NCBI GenBank assembly: GCA_029003235.1
Contig: JAQYBZ010000066.1
Span: forward strand, 1-37,513
Length of the DNA stretch: 37,513 nt
Reading direction: 5' to 3'
Source of the DNA: Bacillota bacterium
GTDB taxonomy: Bacteria > Bacillota > Clostridia > Oscillospirales > Oscillospiraceae
Shown: positions 7,611 through 15,591 of the stretch, piece after piece
How the letters are laid out: each line of letters opens with the position of its first letter
How positions within the stretch are numbered: the first letter of the stretch is position 1
The notes under the pieces: model-generated
Databases searched by the model: none
Told to the model about the DNA's origin: nothing
Seen by the model: the letters and a program-made list of their open reading frames with translations, nothing else
Made by a program: the position numbers and the translations under genes

Positions 7611-8771
7611 TCACGGCGTCAGCACCAGATAGGCCAGATCGCCGTCCACAGGCTCATAGTGTTCCTCGGGGAAAAACAGCGCCCAGTTGTCGCCGGTCTT
7701 CCACTTTTCATTCCAGTCCTCCGGCCAATCCTCCGGCCACTGGTCGATCTGCAGTTCTTCCGGGAGCCGGATCAGTACCGACGCCAGATAGCCGCTCTGG
7801 GGATCCAGTTCCAGTACCCGCTGCCAGCCTATCTGCTCAAAGCCCTCTGTCGCTTCCTGTGCGGTCTGCCCTTGGGTGGTCTGCTCTTGGGTGGTCTGTT
7901 CCTGAGAGGTTTCTTCCTCATCCTGGGGCGAAAGGGCAAGCAGGAACCACTCCTGAATGGCCATGATGGTGTCATAGTCCGTTTCGTACACCAACGTGCC
8001 GTCGTCCTGCACCTCCGGCTCTAAATCCTGAAGCCGTTCTCCCAACGCAGGCTCCAGCAGCGCCATCTGCTCGGGGAACGCTTCGCTCAGTCCGTCCAGC
8101 AGCAGCACGGCGCAGGTGTTATCCCCCGACAGGTCGACGCAGAATCTGCGCTCCTGCTTGGTAATTTCCGTCTCCTCAGGCTTGCGCTTGCCGGTATCGG
8201 TGTTCTGCGCGCCCTGTAAAAGCGTCTCCTCCCCCTCTCCCGCATAGACGTAGTCCGGTGAATCTGCCGCCGATGTGGGCAAAAGCGCGTCTGCGCCCAC
8301 AGCCTGAAGCAGCTGCTCCGGCTGAGCGTTGTAACCGTCCAACGCCTCAGGCTGCGCCTGTTTGTCGTCCTCTATGACGGCGGCAGTGGTAGCCGCCTGG
8401 GACGCGGGCTGGGCGCCGGCGTCGGCGGTGTTGGCCTTCAGCCCCGGCACCTGCACCTTTCCGGTGCCTACCATCAGCACAAGGATTGCCGCCACAATGC
8501 CCACGGCCGTCCCCGGCCCAATGAACCATTTGCGTTTTTTCTTCTGGGGCTGCTTTTGGGTCTGGATGCGGTACATTACGCCCTCTTTCAGCCCCTCCGG
8601 TGCTTCCACATTCAGTTTTGCGACCTGCCGGTCAACTCCCTCGTACGCCTCCAACAATTCCTTGCAGGCAGGGCATATGGAGAGATGCGCCCGCAGTTTT
8701 TCTTCTTCCTCCGGCGTGTTCTCGCCGTCCATATGTCCGCTCAGCAGCGGCCATGCTTCTTCACAAGTCAT
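7611..8771 (-). CDS. transmembrane anti-sigma factor with zinc-finger (ZAS) domain
   Basis: 386 residues. The N-terminal 40 residues form a ZAS domain with His29, Cys33 and Cys36 (HLSICPAC) plus Cys3. A basic stretch (KKKRKW) precedes one membrane helix at about residues 84-102. The rest (about 280 residues) would lie outside the membrane; it is acidic, with a Gln/Thr-rich repeat (EQTTQ units), and matches no domain I know. ZAS proteins hold an ECF sigma factor at the membrane until a signal triggers proteolysis. ATG8771 has AGGAGG seven bases upstream and overlaps the sigma gene by 11 bases, so the two are translationally coupled. Confidence 0.88.
   Translation of the reverse strand: MTCEEAWPLLSGHMDGENTPEEEEKLRAHLSICPACKELLEAYEGVDRQVAKLNVEAPEGLKEGVMYRIQTQKQPQKKKRKWFIGPGTAVGIVAAILVLMVGTGKVQVPGLKANTADAGAQPASQAATTAAVIEDDKQAQPEALDGYNAQPEQLLQAVGADALLPTSAADSPDYVYAGEGEETLLQGAQNTDTGKRKPEETEITKQERRFCVDLSGDNTCAVLLLDGLSEAFPEQMALLEPALGERLQDLEPEVQDDGTLVYETDYDTIMAIQEWFLLALSPQDEEETSQEQTTQEQTTQGQTAQEATEGFEQIGWQRVLELDPQSGYLASVLIRLPEELQIDQWPEDWPEDWNEKWKTGDNWALFFPEEHYEPVDGDLAYLVLTP
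7869..7898 (-). repeat. 15-bp tandem repeat inside the anti-sigma gene
   Basis: Two near-identical 15-bp units (7869-7883 and 7884-7898, one mismatch), with a third degenerate copy to 7913. They encode EQTTQ-type pentapeptides in the extracytoplasmic part, and copy number could vary between strains. Confidence 0.75.
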
Positions 8772-9375
8772 TGCGCATCCTCCTTCCTGTCTTAGTTGAC
8801 GATTTATGTATCGATTTGTTCCCAATCTGTAACACTTTTTTTCTGAGCCGCTCTCTGGCTCTGAACAGGCGGGATTTCACGGTACCCTCCTTGACGCCCA
8901 GAATCTGGGCGATCTGGGTATAGCTCAGATCGTCAATGACCCGCATGGTGATGATCTGCCGGTATTCGGGCTCCAGCTCGTTAAGCGCCTGCTCCAGTAC
9001 CCGCTGCTCCTCCGCCGCCAGCACAACGGCCTCCGGCTCCGGATGGGGATCGGGCAGATCGTACTGCTTTTCCTCCCCGTCCTCTTCAAACACCAGCGGT
9101 ACGGTACGCCGTCTTTTCTGGCTGCGCAGAAAATCGATGCACAAATTGCTGGCCAGCCGGTACAGCCAGGTGGAAAAGGACGACTCGAACTGGAAGGTCT
9201 CCAATCCGCGCCACGCGCGCACAAAGGCCTCCTGTGTCATATCAAACGCATCGTCGGCGTTGCCCGTCATGCGCAGCGCCAGATTGTATATTTTATTCTG
9301 GTAGCGGACAACCAGTTCCTCAAAGGCCTGATCGTCCCCGTTCTTAACTTTTTCTATAATGTCCGTATCTGTCAT
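8761..9375 (-). CDS. ECF-type RNA polymerase sigma factor
   Basis: 204-residue sigma-70 family protein of the SigW/RpoE group. Region 2 is visible at about residues 20-90 (for example FEELVVRYQNKIYNLALRM and DAFDMTQEAFVRAWRGL), and region 4 at about residues 130-185 with the helix-turn-helix LSYTQIAQILGVKEGTVKSR. Regions 1.1 and 3 are absent, as expected for ECF factors. ATG9375 lies three bases after the dus stop codon, and the SD (GAGG) overlaps the end of dus, so expression is coupled to dus. The gene overlaps its anti-sigma partner by 11 bases. Targets are unknown; the operon's own M23 peptidase is one candidate. Confidence 0.95.
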   Translation of the reverse strand: MTDTDIIEKVKNGDDQAFEELVVRYQNKIYNLALRMTGNADDAFDMTQEAFVRAWRGLETFQFESSFSTWLYRLASNLCIDFLRSQKRRRTVPLVFEEDGEEKQYDLPDPHPEPEAVVLAAEEQRVLEQALNELEPEYRQIITMRVIDDLSYTQIAQILGVKEGTVKSRLFRARERLRKKVLQIGNKSIHKSSTKTGRRMRNDL

Positions 9376-9378
9376 TTT

Positions 9379-10347
9379 TTACCTCAGATCGCGCCGGATT
9401 CCCTTTGCAATGTCATAAATGTCCTCCATGGTGCTGATATGGGAGATTTTTTCTTTATAATAATTGCTGTAGGCCACGCCCCGCAGATACCAGGCAAAAT
9501 GCTTCCGCGCTTCCAGACAGGCGATGTGTTCGCCCTTGTCCTGCCGTGCCAGTTCAAACTGTGCCACCGCCGTATCCACCCGCTGCGCCAGAGGCGGCAG
9601 GTTTGGAATCGTTTGGCCGGCCAGCGCGGCGCTGACCTGTTGAAAAATCCAGGGATTTCCAAAGGCCGCTCTGCCCACCATGAGCAGATCCGCCCCGGTT
9701 CTGTCCCGGCAGCGCAGGGCGCTTTCGGCGCTGTCCACGTCGCCGTTGGAAATGACGGGGATCTGCACGGCCTGTTTCACCTGACGAATCACATCCCAGT
9801 CCGCCGTGCCGGAATAAAGCATGGTCTTGGTGCGTCCGTGGACGGTGATGGCTGCCGCGCCGTTGTCCTGGGCGCACCGGGCAAGTTCTGTCACATTGAC
9901 GCTCCCCTTGTCCCAGCCCTTGCGGGTCTTGACCGTCACCGGCACGGGCACCGCGTCGGCCACGGCGCGGATGATCCGCCCGGCCAGCGGCACATCGCGC
10001 ATCAGGGCTGCGCCGTCGCCGTTGTTGGTAATTTTGGGCATGGGGCAGCCCATATTGATGTCGATAAAATCACAGTGGGAGGCCTCCAGCGCCAACTGGG
10101 CGGCGTCGGCCATGACCGCGGGATCGTTGCCGAAGATCTGCACACCGCAGACGCAGCCGAAATTCTTTCCCAGCAGGCTCAGGCTCTTTTTGTCCTGATA
10201 GACCAGCGCCCGGGAAGAGACCATTTCCGTGACGGTCATCACCGCGCCCAGCCGGGCGCACACCGTGCGGAACGCCATATCCGTCACGCCCGCCATGGGC
10301 GCCAGCGCCGCCCCGTTTTCCAATGTCAGATTGCCCAGCTTGATGAT
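9379..10347 (-). CDS. dus: tRNA-dihydrouridine synthase
   Basis: 322-residue flavoenzyme reducing uridines to dihydrouridine in tRNA; DusB-like by length and motifs. The TIM barrel carries APMAGVTD near the N-terminus, the catalytic cysteine in DINMGCPMPKI, the FMN/RNA-binding segments VTVKTRKGWD and VHGRTKTMLYSG, then ISNGDVDSA and LMVGRAAFGNPWIF. No ATG, GTG or TTG fits the SD (AGGGAGG, complement of 10353-10359): the codons at the right distance are two ATC triplets (10347-10345 and 10344-10342), so I place the start at the first ATC. Upstream in-frame starts precede the promoter. It leads the operon with the sigma/anti-sigma pair. Confidence 0.93.
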   Translation of the reverse strand: MIKLGNLTLENGAALAPMAGVTDMAFRTVCARLGAVMTVTEMVSSRALVYQDKKSLSLLGKNFGCVCGVQIFGNDPAVMADAAQLALEASHCDFIDINMGCPMPKITNNGDGAALMRDVPLAGRIIRAVADAVPVPVTVKTRKGWDKGSVNVTELARCAQDNGAAAITVHGRTKTMLYSGTADWDVIRQVKQAVQIPVISNGDVDSAESALRCRDRTGADLLMVGRAAFGNPWIFQQVSAALAGQTIPNLPPLAQRVDTAVAQFELARQDKGEHIACLEARKHFAWYLRGVAYSNYYKEKISHISTMEDIYDIAKGIRRDLR

Positions 10348-10369
10348 ACTCGCCTCCCTACCGCTACCC

Positions 10370-10398
10370 AATATACCATAAGCGCTGTGAAAAAGCAA
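10370..10398 (-). promoter_or_regulatory. promoter of the dus-sigma-anti-sigma-M23 operon
   Basis: Minus strand TTGCTT (10398-10393), 17-base spacer, TATATT (10375-10370). The transcript would begin near 10363, only a few bases before the SD of dus, which rules out any start codon further upstream. Confidence 0.65.
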
Positions 10399-10447
10399 CA
10401 AATCCCGTGCATCTGAGGAAAATACTTCCACCAGGCGGTATGTTCCG

Positions 10448-10476
10448 TTGCAATCCTGCAAAAAATATGATATATT
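10448..10476 (+). promoter_or_regulatory. promoter of the suf-rlmH operon
   Basis: TTGCAA at 10448-10453, 17-base spacer, TATATT at 10471-10476. It is divergent from the dus promoter about 50 bases away. Confidence 0.75.
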
Positions 10477-10518
10477 TGGTAGCAATAGGCAACAGCACAC
10501 AGAAAGAGGGTGTTTTCC

Positions 10519-11253
10519 ATGCTGGAGCTGCAAAACATCAGCTTTTCCGTGGACAATGACACGGGAAAAAGCGAAATTCTGAAAGATATTTCTCTTACGG
10601 TGGAGGATCGGAAATTTATCGTCATCACAGGCCCCAACGGCGGCGGGAAAACCACGCTGGCCAAGGCCATTATGGGCATCGTCCGCCCCACTGCCGGCAG
10701 GATTCTCTACAACGGCACGGACATTACGGACAAATCCGTGTCCGACCGGGCAAAACTTGGCATTTCTTACGGGTTTCAGCAGCCGCCGCGTTTTAAGGGC
10801 ATGAAGGTGCGGGATCTGTTGTCCATTGCCGCAGGCAAGACCCTGAGCCACGACAGCGCCTGCGCCTATCTGACCCAGGTGGGGCTGTGCGCCCGGGATT
10901 ATCTGAACCGGGACGTGGACGCCAGCCTGTCCGGCGGCGAGGTCAAGCGCATCGAGATCGCCACCATTCTGGCGCGGCAGGCGGAGCTGATGATCTTTGA
11001 CGAGCCGGAAGCCGGCATTGATCTGTGGTCGTTCGCCCGTCTGACGGAGACCTTCAGGGAAATTCACGACCGGCAGCAGGCCACCATCCTCATTATCTCC
11101 CATCAGGAGCGTATCATCCGTCTGGCCGACGAGATTCTGCTGGTGTCCAACGGCATGCTGACAGATCGGGGCACGGTAGATGAAATTTATCCCAAGATCA
11201 TGGCGCAAACCGTGCGCGCCTGCAATCTGCTGGAGGTGGACGGAACATGCTGA
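10519..11253 (+). CDS. sufC: Fe-S cluster assembly ATPase SufC
   Basis: 244-residue ABC-type ATPase. Walker A GPNGGGKT is at residues 38-45, the ABC signature LSGGEVKR lies near the middle, and Walker B runs into LMIFDEPEAGID; the Glu-Ala-Gly-Ile-Asp ending is typical of SufC rather than of transporter ATPases. SufC powers the SufB(D) scaffold during Fe-S cluster assembly in the cytosol. The start is ATG10519, with AGAGGG eight bases before it. The gene overlaps the SufB-like gene by 7 bases, and no transport permease is nearby. Confidence 0.93.
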   Translation: MLELQNISFSVDNDTGKSEILKDISLTVEDRKFIVITGPNGGGKTTLAKAIMGIVRPTAGRILYNGTDITDKSVSDRAKLGISYGFQQPPRFKGMKVRDLLSIAAGKTLSHDSACAYLTQVGLCARDYLNRDVDASLSGGEVKRIEIATILARQAELMIFDEPEAGIDLWSFARLTETFREIHDRQQATILIISHQERIIRLADEILLVSNGMLTDRGTVDEIYPKIMAQTVRACNLLEVDGTC

Positions 11254-12170
11254 ACGACGTGCAAAAACACATTCTCTCCGTTGTGGCGGATATGGCGTCC
11301 ACGCCTGAGGGCGCCGTCAACATCCGCGTGGACGGCAAAAAGGCTCTGCGGCAGAATTCAGAGCATATTACCATCACCTCCAAGACGGACAAGGACGGCA
11401 TCGATATTCGCATTGCCCCCCACACCCACGCCGAATCCGTCCACATTCCCGTGGTGCTTTCGGCCTCCGGCTTCCACGACATGGTCTACAACGACTTTTT
11501 CGTGGGCGAAGGGGCAGACGTGACCATTGTGGCGGGTTGCGGCATCCATAACTGCGGCGACTGCGACAGCGAGCACGACGGCATCCACACCTTTTATGTG
11601 GGCAAGAACGCCAAGGTGCGCTACATCGAAAAGCACTACGGCGAGGGCGAGGGCAGCGGCAAGCGCATCCTCAATCCTCAGACGATTTTATATCTGGAGG
11701 AAGGAGCGTCCGTGACGCTGGAGACCTCTCAGATCCGGGGCGTGGACGACACCAAGCGCTACACCAAAGCCGAATGTAACGGCAAGGACAGCGAGATCAT
11801 CATTCAGGAAAAGCTCCTCACCCACGGTGAGCAGCACGCGGTATCCGAGATGGACATTCTTCTCAACGGAGAAAACGGCCGCACTCAGGTGGTATCCCGC
11901 TCCGTCGCGCAGGACGGCTCCAGCCAGATCTTCTATCCCCGGGTGCAGGGCAACGCCCTCTGCTTTGGCCACGTCCAGTGTGACGCCATCATCATGGGGC
12001 ACGCCAGAGTACGCTCCATTCCCGAAATCACCTGCAACCATGTGGACGCCACTCTCATCCATGAGGCCGCCATCGGCAAAATCGCCGGGGAGCAGATTCT
12101 CAAGCTCATGACCCTGGGGCTGAGCGCCGAGGAAGCGGAGCAGCGGATTCTGGAAGGATTTTTGCGCTGA
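11247..12170 (+). CDS. SufB/SufD-family Fe-S scaffold protein (short form)
   Basis: 307 residues, clearly shorter than classical SufB (about 470). It keeps the beta-helix core and C-terminal region of the SufBD family, including late conserved His/Glu residues (NHVDATLIHEAAIG). A Cys-rich segment GCGIHNCGDCDSEHDG at about residues 91-106 could hold cluster or metal. No cysteine desulfurase (sufS), sufU or full-length sufD lies in the operon, so this fits the minimal two-gene SUF type found in methanogens and many clostridia. It overlaps sufC by 7 bases and rlmH by 1 base. It should form a complex with SufC; acting as sole scaffold is inference. Confidence 0.88.
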   Translation: MLNDVQKHILSVVADMASTPEGAVNIRVDGKKALRQNSEHITITSKTDKDGIDIRIAPHTHAESVHIPVVLSASGFHDMVYNDFFVGEGADVTIVAGCGIHNCGDCDSEHDGIHTFYVGKNAKVRYIEKHYGEGEGSGKRILNPQTILYLEEGASVTLETSQIRGVDDTKRYTKAECNGKDSEIIIQEKLLTHGEQHAVSEMDILLNGENGRTQVVSRSVAQDGSSQIFYPRVQGNALCFGHVQCDAIIMGHARVRSIPEITCNHVDATLIHEAAIGKIAGEQILKLMTLGLSAEEAEQRILEGFLR

Positions 12171-12652
12171 TGCTGACGGTGACAGTGCTTGCCGTTGGCA
12201 AACTGAAGGAGCCGTTTTATAAGGCCGCCGTGGAGGAATACGCCCGACGGCTGCAAAACTACTGCAGGCTCCGCCTCGTGGAGCTGCCGGAGCATCGTCT
12301 GCCGGAGCGTCCCTCCCGGGCGGAGATCGAAGGCGGTCTTGCCAAAGAAGCTGACCTGATCCGGGAAAAGCTGCCCAAGGGCGCGTGGCTGTGCGTGCTG
12401 ACGCCGGAGGGAGAAAAGCTCTCCTCCGAGGCCTTTGCCCGGACGCTGGCGCAGGTCAAAGGCAGCGGCCGTTCGTCCGTGTGCTTTTTGCTGGGCTCCT
12501 CCTACGGCATCGACCCCCGGATCAAGGCGCAGGCTGACCTTCGCCTGTCCTTTTCCGATATGACCTTTCCCCACCATCTGGCGCGGGTCATGCTGCTGGA
12601 GCAGCTCTACCGGGCAGAGACCATTCAGGCCGGGACAGCGTATCACAAATAG
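12170..12652 (+). CDS. rlmH: 23S rRNA pseudouridine(1915) N3-methyltransferase
   Basis: 160-residue SPOUT-class methyltransferase, the usual length for RlmH. It modifies pseudouridine 1915 in helix 69 of 23S rRNA on assembled ribosomes. Visible features are the opening VTVLAVGKLKEPFYKAAVEEY, a knot region with FLLGSSYGID in place of the usual GG.YG, the segment LSFSDMTFPHHLARVMLLEQ, and the C-terminal YHK that completes the substrate site. ATG12170 overlaps the preceding TGA in a TGATG junction, so translation is coupled to the SufB-like gene. A strong terminator follows. Confidence 0.96.
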   Translation: MLTVTVLAVGKLKEPFYKAAVEEYARRLQNYCRLRLVELPEHRLPERPSRAEIEGGLAKEADLIREKLPKGAWLCVLTPEGEKLSSEAFARTLAQVKGSGRSSVCFLLGSSYGIDPRIKAQADLRLSFSDMTFPHHLARVMLLEQLYRAETIQAGTAYHK

Positions 12653-12826
12653 AAAATCCCGGAAAGCAGTGTGTCCCCAAGGCCGGTTTCTGCCCACAAA
12701 GATGTAAAAAGTTCCGGCTGCATACGCCCATGGTTTTTCCGTATTCCTGCAGGGATGGCCGCCCGGCAATCCCCGGGCACGCGCCAGCATGAGTTCTGTC
12801 CTACACTCCCAAAACACCGTTTTCAG
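12653..12826 (+). other. rlmH 3' region with two hairpins; possible small RNA
   Basis: No gene here. Two pairings stand out: CTGCA-TACG with CGTA-TGCAG (about 12717-12754, with a four-base bulge) and GCCCGG with CCGGGC (about 12762-12779). Both precede a strong terminator. A processed 3'-UTR RNA or an independent small RNA is possible, but I see no promoter. Confidence 0.3.
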
Positions 12827-12890
12827 AACAACCGCCCTGCGGCAGACCGGCAAGTGTCCGGAACGCCGCAGGGCGGTTGTTTTCTGTTTT
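12827..12890 (+). terminator. strong terminator of suf-rlmH operon
   Basis: Perfect 17-bp stem, arms 12827-12843 and 12865-12881, with a loop that itself contains CCGG/CCGG, then TTCTGTTTT. Confidence 0.92.
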
Positions 12891-12959
12891 ACGCCGCTGT
12901 AAGGGCAGCCTTATGCTAAAAATGAGTTAAAACTTCAAAACGTTCTAAAAGTCTTAGTA

Positions 12960-12987
12960 TAAAACTGCCGCCTGATACGGGCAGGCG
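12960..12987 (-). terminator. probable terminator of the degV-family gene
   Basis: Minus-strand hairpin CGCCTG/CAGGCG (12987-12982 with 12974-12969) followed by GGCAGTTTTAT. It is modest in strength. The AT-rich bases 12905-12960 between this and the suf terminator hold nothing recognisable. Confidence 0.45.
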
Positions 12988-13002
12988 CCTGTAGCGCCGG
13001 AT

Positions 13003-13872
13003 TCAGCGGTTATTGCCCAGATAGAACACGGAGATGGTGTCCGGGCCGGCGTGGGAAGCGATGACCGGGCCGATGTAGCCGATGGTCACCTTTTTCACGC
13101 CCACCTGCTCCAGAAGCTGCTGTTTAAGCCACTGGGCGTCGTCCATACAGTCGCCGTGGCAGATCATGACGTGCTGGGAGGCCGGGTCGATGGCGCCCTG
13201 CTTCATCTTGTCCACCAGCGTCTGCAACGCGGCTTTTCTGCCACGCGCCTTTCCGGCGGGGGTCAGATGCCCAACGGCGTCACAGTGAAGAATGGGCTTG
13301 ATGTTCAGAAGGGTTCCCACCACCGCCGTGGCGGAGGAAACCCGTCCGCCGCGCTTGAGGAAAAACAGGTCGTTGACCGTGAACCAGTGACACATCTTGG
13401 GGGCGTTTTCCTCGGCAAAGCCCTTGGTCTGTTCCAGATCCCAGCCCTCCAGCCGTTTTTCCGCCGTCAGGGTCACCAGCAGGCCAAAGCCCAAAGAGGC
13501 GCAAAGCGTATCCACTGTCTCAATTCTCCGCTGGGGATACTTTTCCCGCAGCTCCCCGGCGGCGATCACGCCGTTCTGGTAGGTGGAGCTTAAAGCCGAG
13601 TCAAAGCCGATATAAAGCAGGTCGTCTCCGGCGGCCAGAATGGCCTCCATGGCGTCGCGCATCTGCCCCACATTGACGGCGTTGGTGGTCACATTCTCCT
13701 GATTGCGCAGACGGGCATAAAACGCCTTCATTTCCTCGTCGCCGTCACCCACCAGATGCTGGTCACTGCCAGGAATGTTTACTTCCAAATTGACCCGTTG
13801 GATCTGGAGCCGGTCGAGCTGTTCCTGCGTCAGATCGCAGGCAGAATCCGTCAAAATCTGAAATGTTTGCAT
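13003..13872 (-). CDS. DegV family fatty-acid-binding protein
   Basis: 289 residues. The N-terminal ILTDSACDLTQEQL (about residues 6-19) is the DegV signature, and a second typical block is IGFDSALSSTYQNG (about 98-111). FLKRGGRVSSATAVVGTLLNIKPIL in the middle is also characteristic. DegV/FakB proteins bind a single fatty acid in a tunnel; some act with FakA kinase in host or exogenous fatty-acid use. No fakA is visible here, so the partner is unknown. ATG13872 has AGGAGA eight bases upstream. The gene stands alone with a possible long leader. Confidence 0.92.
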   Translation of the reverse strand: MQTFQILTDSACDLTQEQLDRLQIQRVNLEVNIPGSDQHLVGDGDEEMKAFYARLRNQENVTTNAVNVGQMRDAMEAILAAGDDLLYIGFDSALSSTYQNGVIAAGELREKYPQRRIETVDTLCASLGFGLLVTLTAEKRLEGWDLEQTKGFAEENAPKMCHWFTVNDLFFLKRGGRVSSATAVVGTLLNIKPILHCDAVGHLTPAGKARGRKAALQTLVDKMKQGAIDPASQHVMICHGDCMDDAQWLKQQLLEQVGVKKVTIGYIGPVIASHAGPDTISVFYLGNNR

Positions 13873-14097
13873 AAGGCATATCTCCTGTCCTGTTGAATTT
13901 CAGCCAATGGCCGGTCATCGGCTCGCCGCTGTCGCTGCCTGCCATGGACAATCCCAGCAGAATCGGCATGCGCCGTCTGCGGCGCTCCTGCCTTTCGTGC
14001 TTACGGGAAACACCGGCGGCGGAATCTGGCCGCCTGCAAGCCACAGGTTTACAGGCGGCAAACTACCGCCCGGGGCATTGCTTTTCGGTTTGCCCAC

Positions 14098-14126
14098 AGT
14101 CTAGCACACCCGGCCGCCGCCGTCAC
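14098..14126 (-). promoter_or_regulatory. weak candidate promoter for degV-family gene with long leader
   Basis: Minus strand GTGACG (14126-14121), 17-base spacer, TAGACT (14103-14098), four of six matches in each box. It would give a leader of about 220 bases containing a perfect 8-bp hairpin (14029-14036/14052-14059). No known riboswitch core could be recognised, and no gene is seen in 13873-14267. Confidence 0.35.
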
Positions 14127-14267
14127 GCCACGGGCGCGTTACTGGCTCTATCCGAGGTAGACAGGGACTCTACCCACAGTAGAATCCCAGCATTTTCAAG
14201 GCTTTCCGGCCTCGGTGCTGCACTTCTTCCCGTCCTGGAAAATGGGCGGAATTTTTTTCCTGCGCCA

Positions 14268-14296
14268 TTGCAAGCAGACAGGGGGTGTGGTAAAAT
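14268..14296 (+). promoter_or_regulatory. promoter of the aminopeptidase-capA operon
   Basis: TTGCAA at 14268-14273, 17-base spacer, TAAAAT at 14291-14296. Confidence 0.75.
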
Positions 14297-14357
14297 AAAT
14301 GTAGAAACTGCGGCTATTTTCGCCGTGAAAAATGAAAAATCGCAGGAGGGAGTTATT

Positions 14358-15581
14358 TTGAAAAAGACCGTATTGCGCAGCTATGCCAGACTCATTGCCG
14401 TAGCCGGCATCCATGTCCAGAAGGGGCAGGACGTGCGGATCCTTGCCGATCTGGATCAGCCTGAGTTTGTAAAAATACTGGTAGAAGAGTGCTACCGCGC
14501 CGGTGCCAGACTGGTCACCGTGGAGTGGAACTATCAGCCGCTGACCAAAGTCCACTACAGCAAAGCCTCTCTGCGCGCTCTTTCCCAGGTGCCCCAGTGG
14601 CAGCAGGCGCGCTTGCAGCACTGGGTGGACACCCTGCCCTGTGTCATCCGCCTGCTCAGCGAGGATCCCGACGGTCTTTGCGGCATCAATCAGGAAAAAA
14701 TGGCCAAGGCCGGCCAGAAGCGCTATCTTGTCAGCAAGCCCTATCAGGATCAGATGGAGAACCGCTACCAATGGTGCATCGCGGCTGTTCCCGGCGCTGC
14801 CTGGGCGAAAAAGGTTTTCCCCGATCTGCCCAAGGGCAAGGCCATTGAGCAGCTCTGGCAGGCCATTCTCAGCACCTCCCGGGTGACGGACGACCCCATT
14901 GCCGCCTGGGACGCCCACAACCGGGATCTGCAAAACCGCTGCGACTATCTCAACGCGCTGGGCATCCGGACGCTGGAATACCGCAGCAAGAACGGCACCC
15001 ATCTGAAAGTGGGCATGATCGACGACGCCGAATTCAAGGGCGGCGGCGAAACCAGTCTGCAGGGAATCTATTTCAACCCCAACATTCCCACGGAGGAATG
15101 TTTCATCTCCCCCAAGCGGGGCGAAGCCGAGGGCATTGTCTATTCCACCAAGCCGCTGTCCTATCAGGGGCAGCTCATTGAAAATTTCTCCATCCGCTTT
15201 GAGGGTGGCAAGGCCGTGGAGGTACACGCGCAGAAGAATGAGGCGCTGCTGAAAAAGATGATCTCCATGGACGAGGGCGCCGCCTATCTGGGCGAATGTG
15301 CGCTGGTGCCCTATGACTCTCCCATCCGCAATTCCGGGCTGCTGTTCTACAACACCCTGTTCGACGAGAACGCCGCCTGCCATCTGGCGCTGGGCATGGG
15401 CTTTGCCGACACCATCAAAAACTACGAAAACTACACTCTGGAGGAGTGCCGCGCCAAGGGCATCAACGACTCCATCATCCACGAGGATTTCATGATCGGC
15501 TCCGAGGATCTGGACATTGACGCCCACACCAGAGACGGCCGGATCGTCCCCATCTTCCGCGCCGGCAACTGGGCCTTCTGA
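14358..15581 (+). CDS. M29 family aminopeptidase (AmpS/PepS type)
   Basis: 407-residue cytosolic metallo-aminopeptidase removing N-terminal residues from peptides. The C-terminal half shows the M29 metal-site pattern: PTEECFISPKRGEAEG with the first Glu ligands, GECALVPYDSP and LFYNTLFDENAACHLALGMG with a His, then IIHEDFMIGSEDLDIDA with His and Asp ligands. The start is TTG14358: GGAGGG at 14345-14350 is seven bases before it, and the promoter lies at 14268-14296. The longer open frame back to 13893 is not supported. It shares an operon with the CapA-like gene ten bases downstream. Confidence 0.94.
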   Translation: MKKTVLRSYARLIAVAGIHVQKGQDVRILADLDQPEFVKILVEECYRAGARLVTVEWNYQPLTKVHYSKASLRALSQVPQWQQARLQHWVDTLPCVIRLLSEDPDGLCGINQEKMAKAGQKRYLVSKPYQDQMENRYQWCIAAVPGAAWAKKVFPDLPKGKAIEQLWQAILSTSRVTDDPIAAWDAHNRDLQNRCDYLNALGIRTLEYRSKNGTHLKVGMIDDAEFKGGGETSLQGIYFNPNIPTEECFISPKRGEAEGIVYSTKPLSYQGQLIENFSIRFEGGKAVEVHAQKNEALLKKMISMDEGAAYLGECALVPYDSPIRNSGLLFYNTLFDENAACHLALGMGFADTIKNYENYTLEECRAKGINDSIIHEDFMIGSEDLDIDAHTRDGRIVPIFRAGNWAF

Positions 15582-15591
15582 GGAAGCGGCC

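Noticed and set aside
9043-10416. 457-codon plus frame opposite sigma and dus
   Set aside because: Covers two well-identified genes in antisense, no SD, no domain.
13763-14044. 93-codon minus frame overlapping the DegV start
   Set aside because: Runs into degV in another frame, no SD, no family resemblance.
14083-14098. GGGCAAACCGAAAAG on the minus strand, like the c-di-GMP-I riboswitch opening
   Set aside because: The required GACGCAAAGC and receptor hairpin do not follow.
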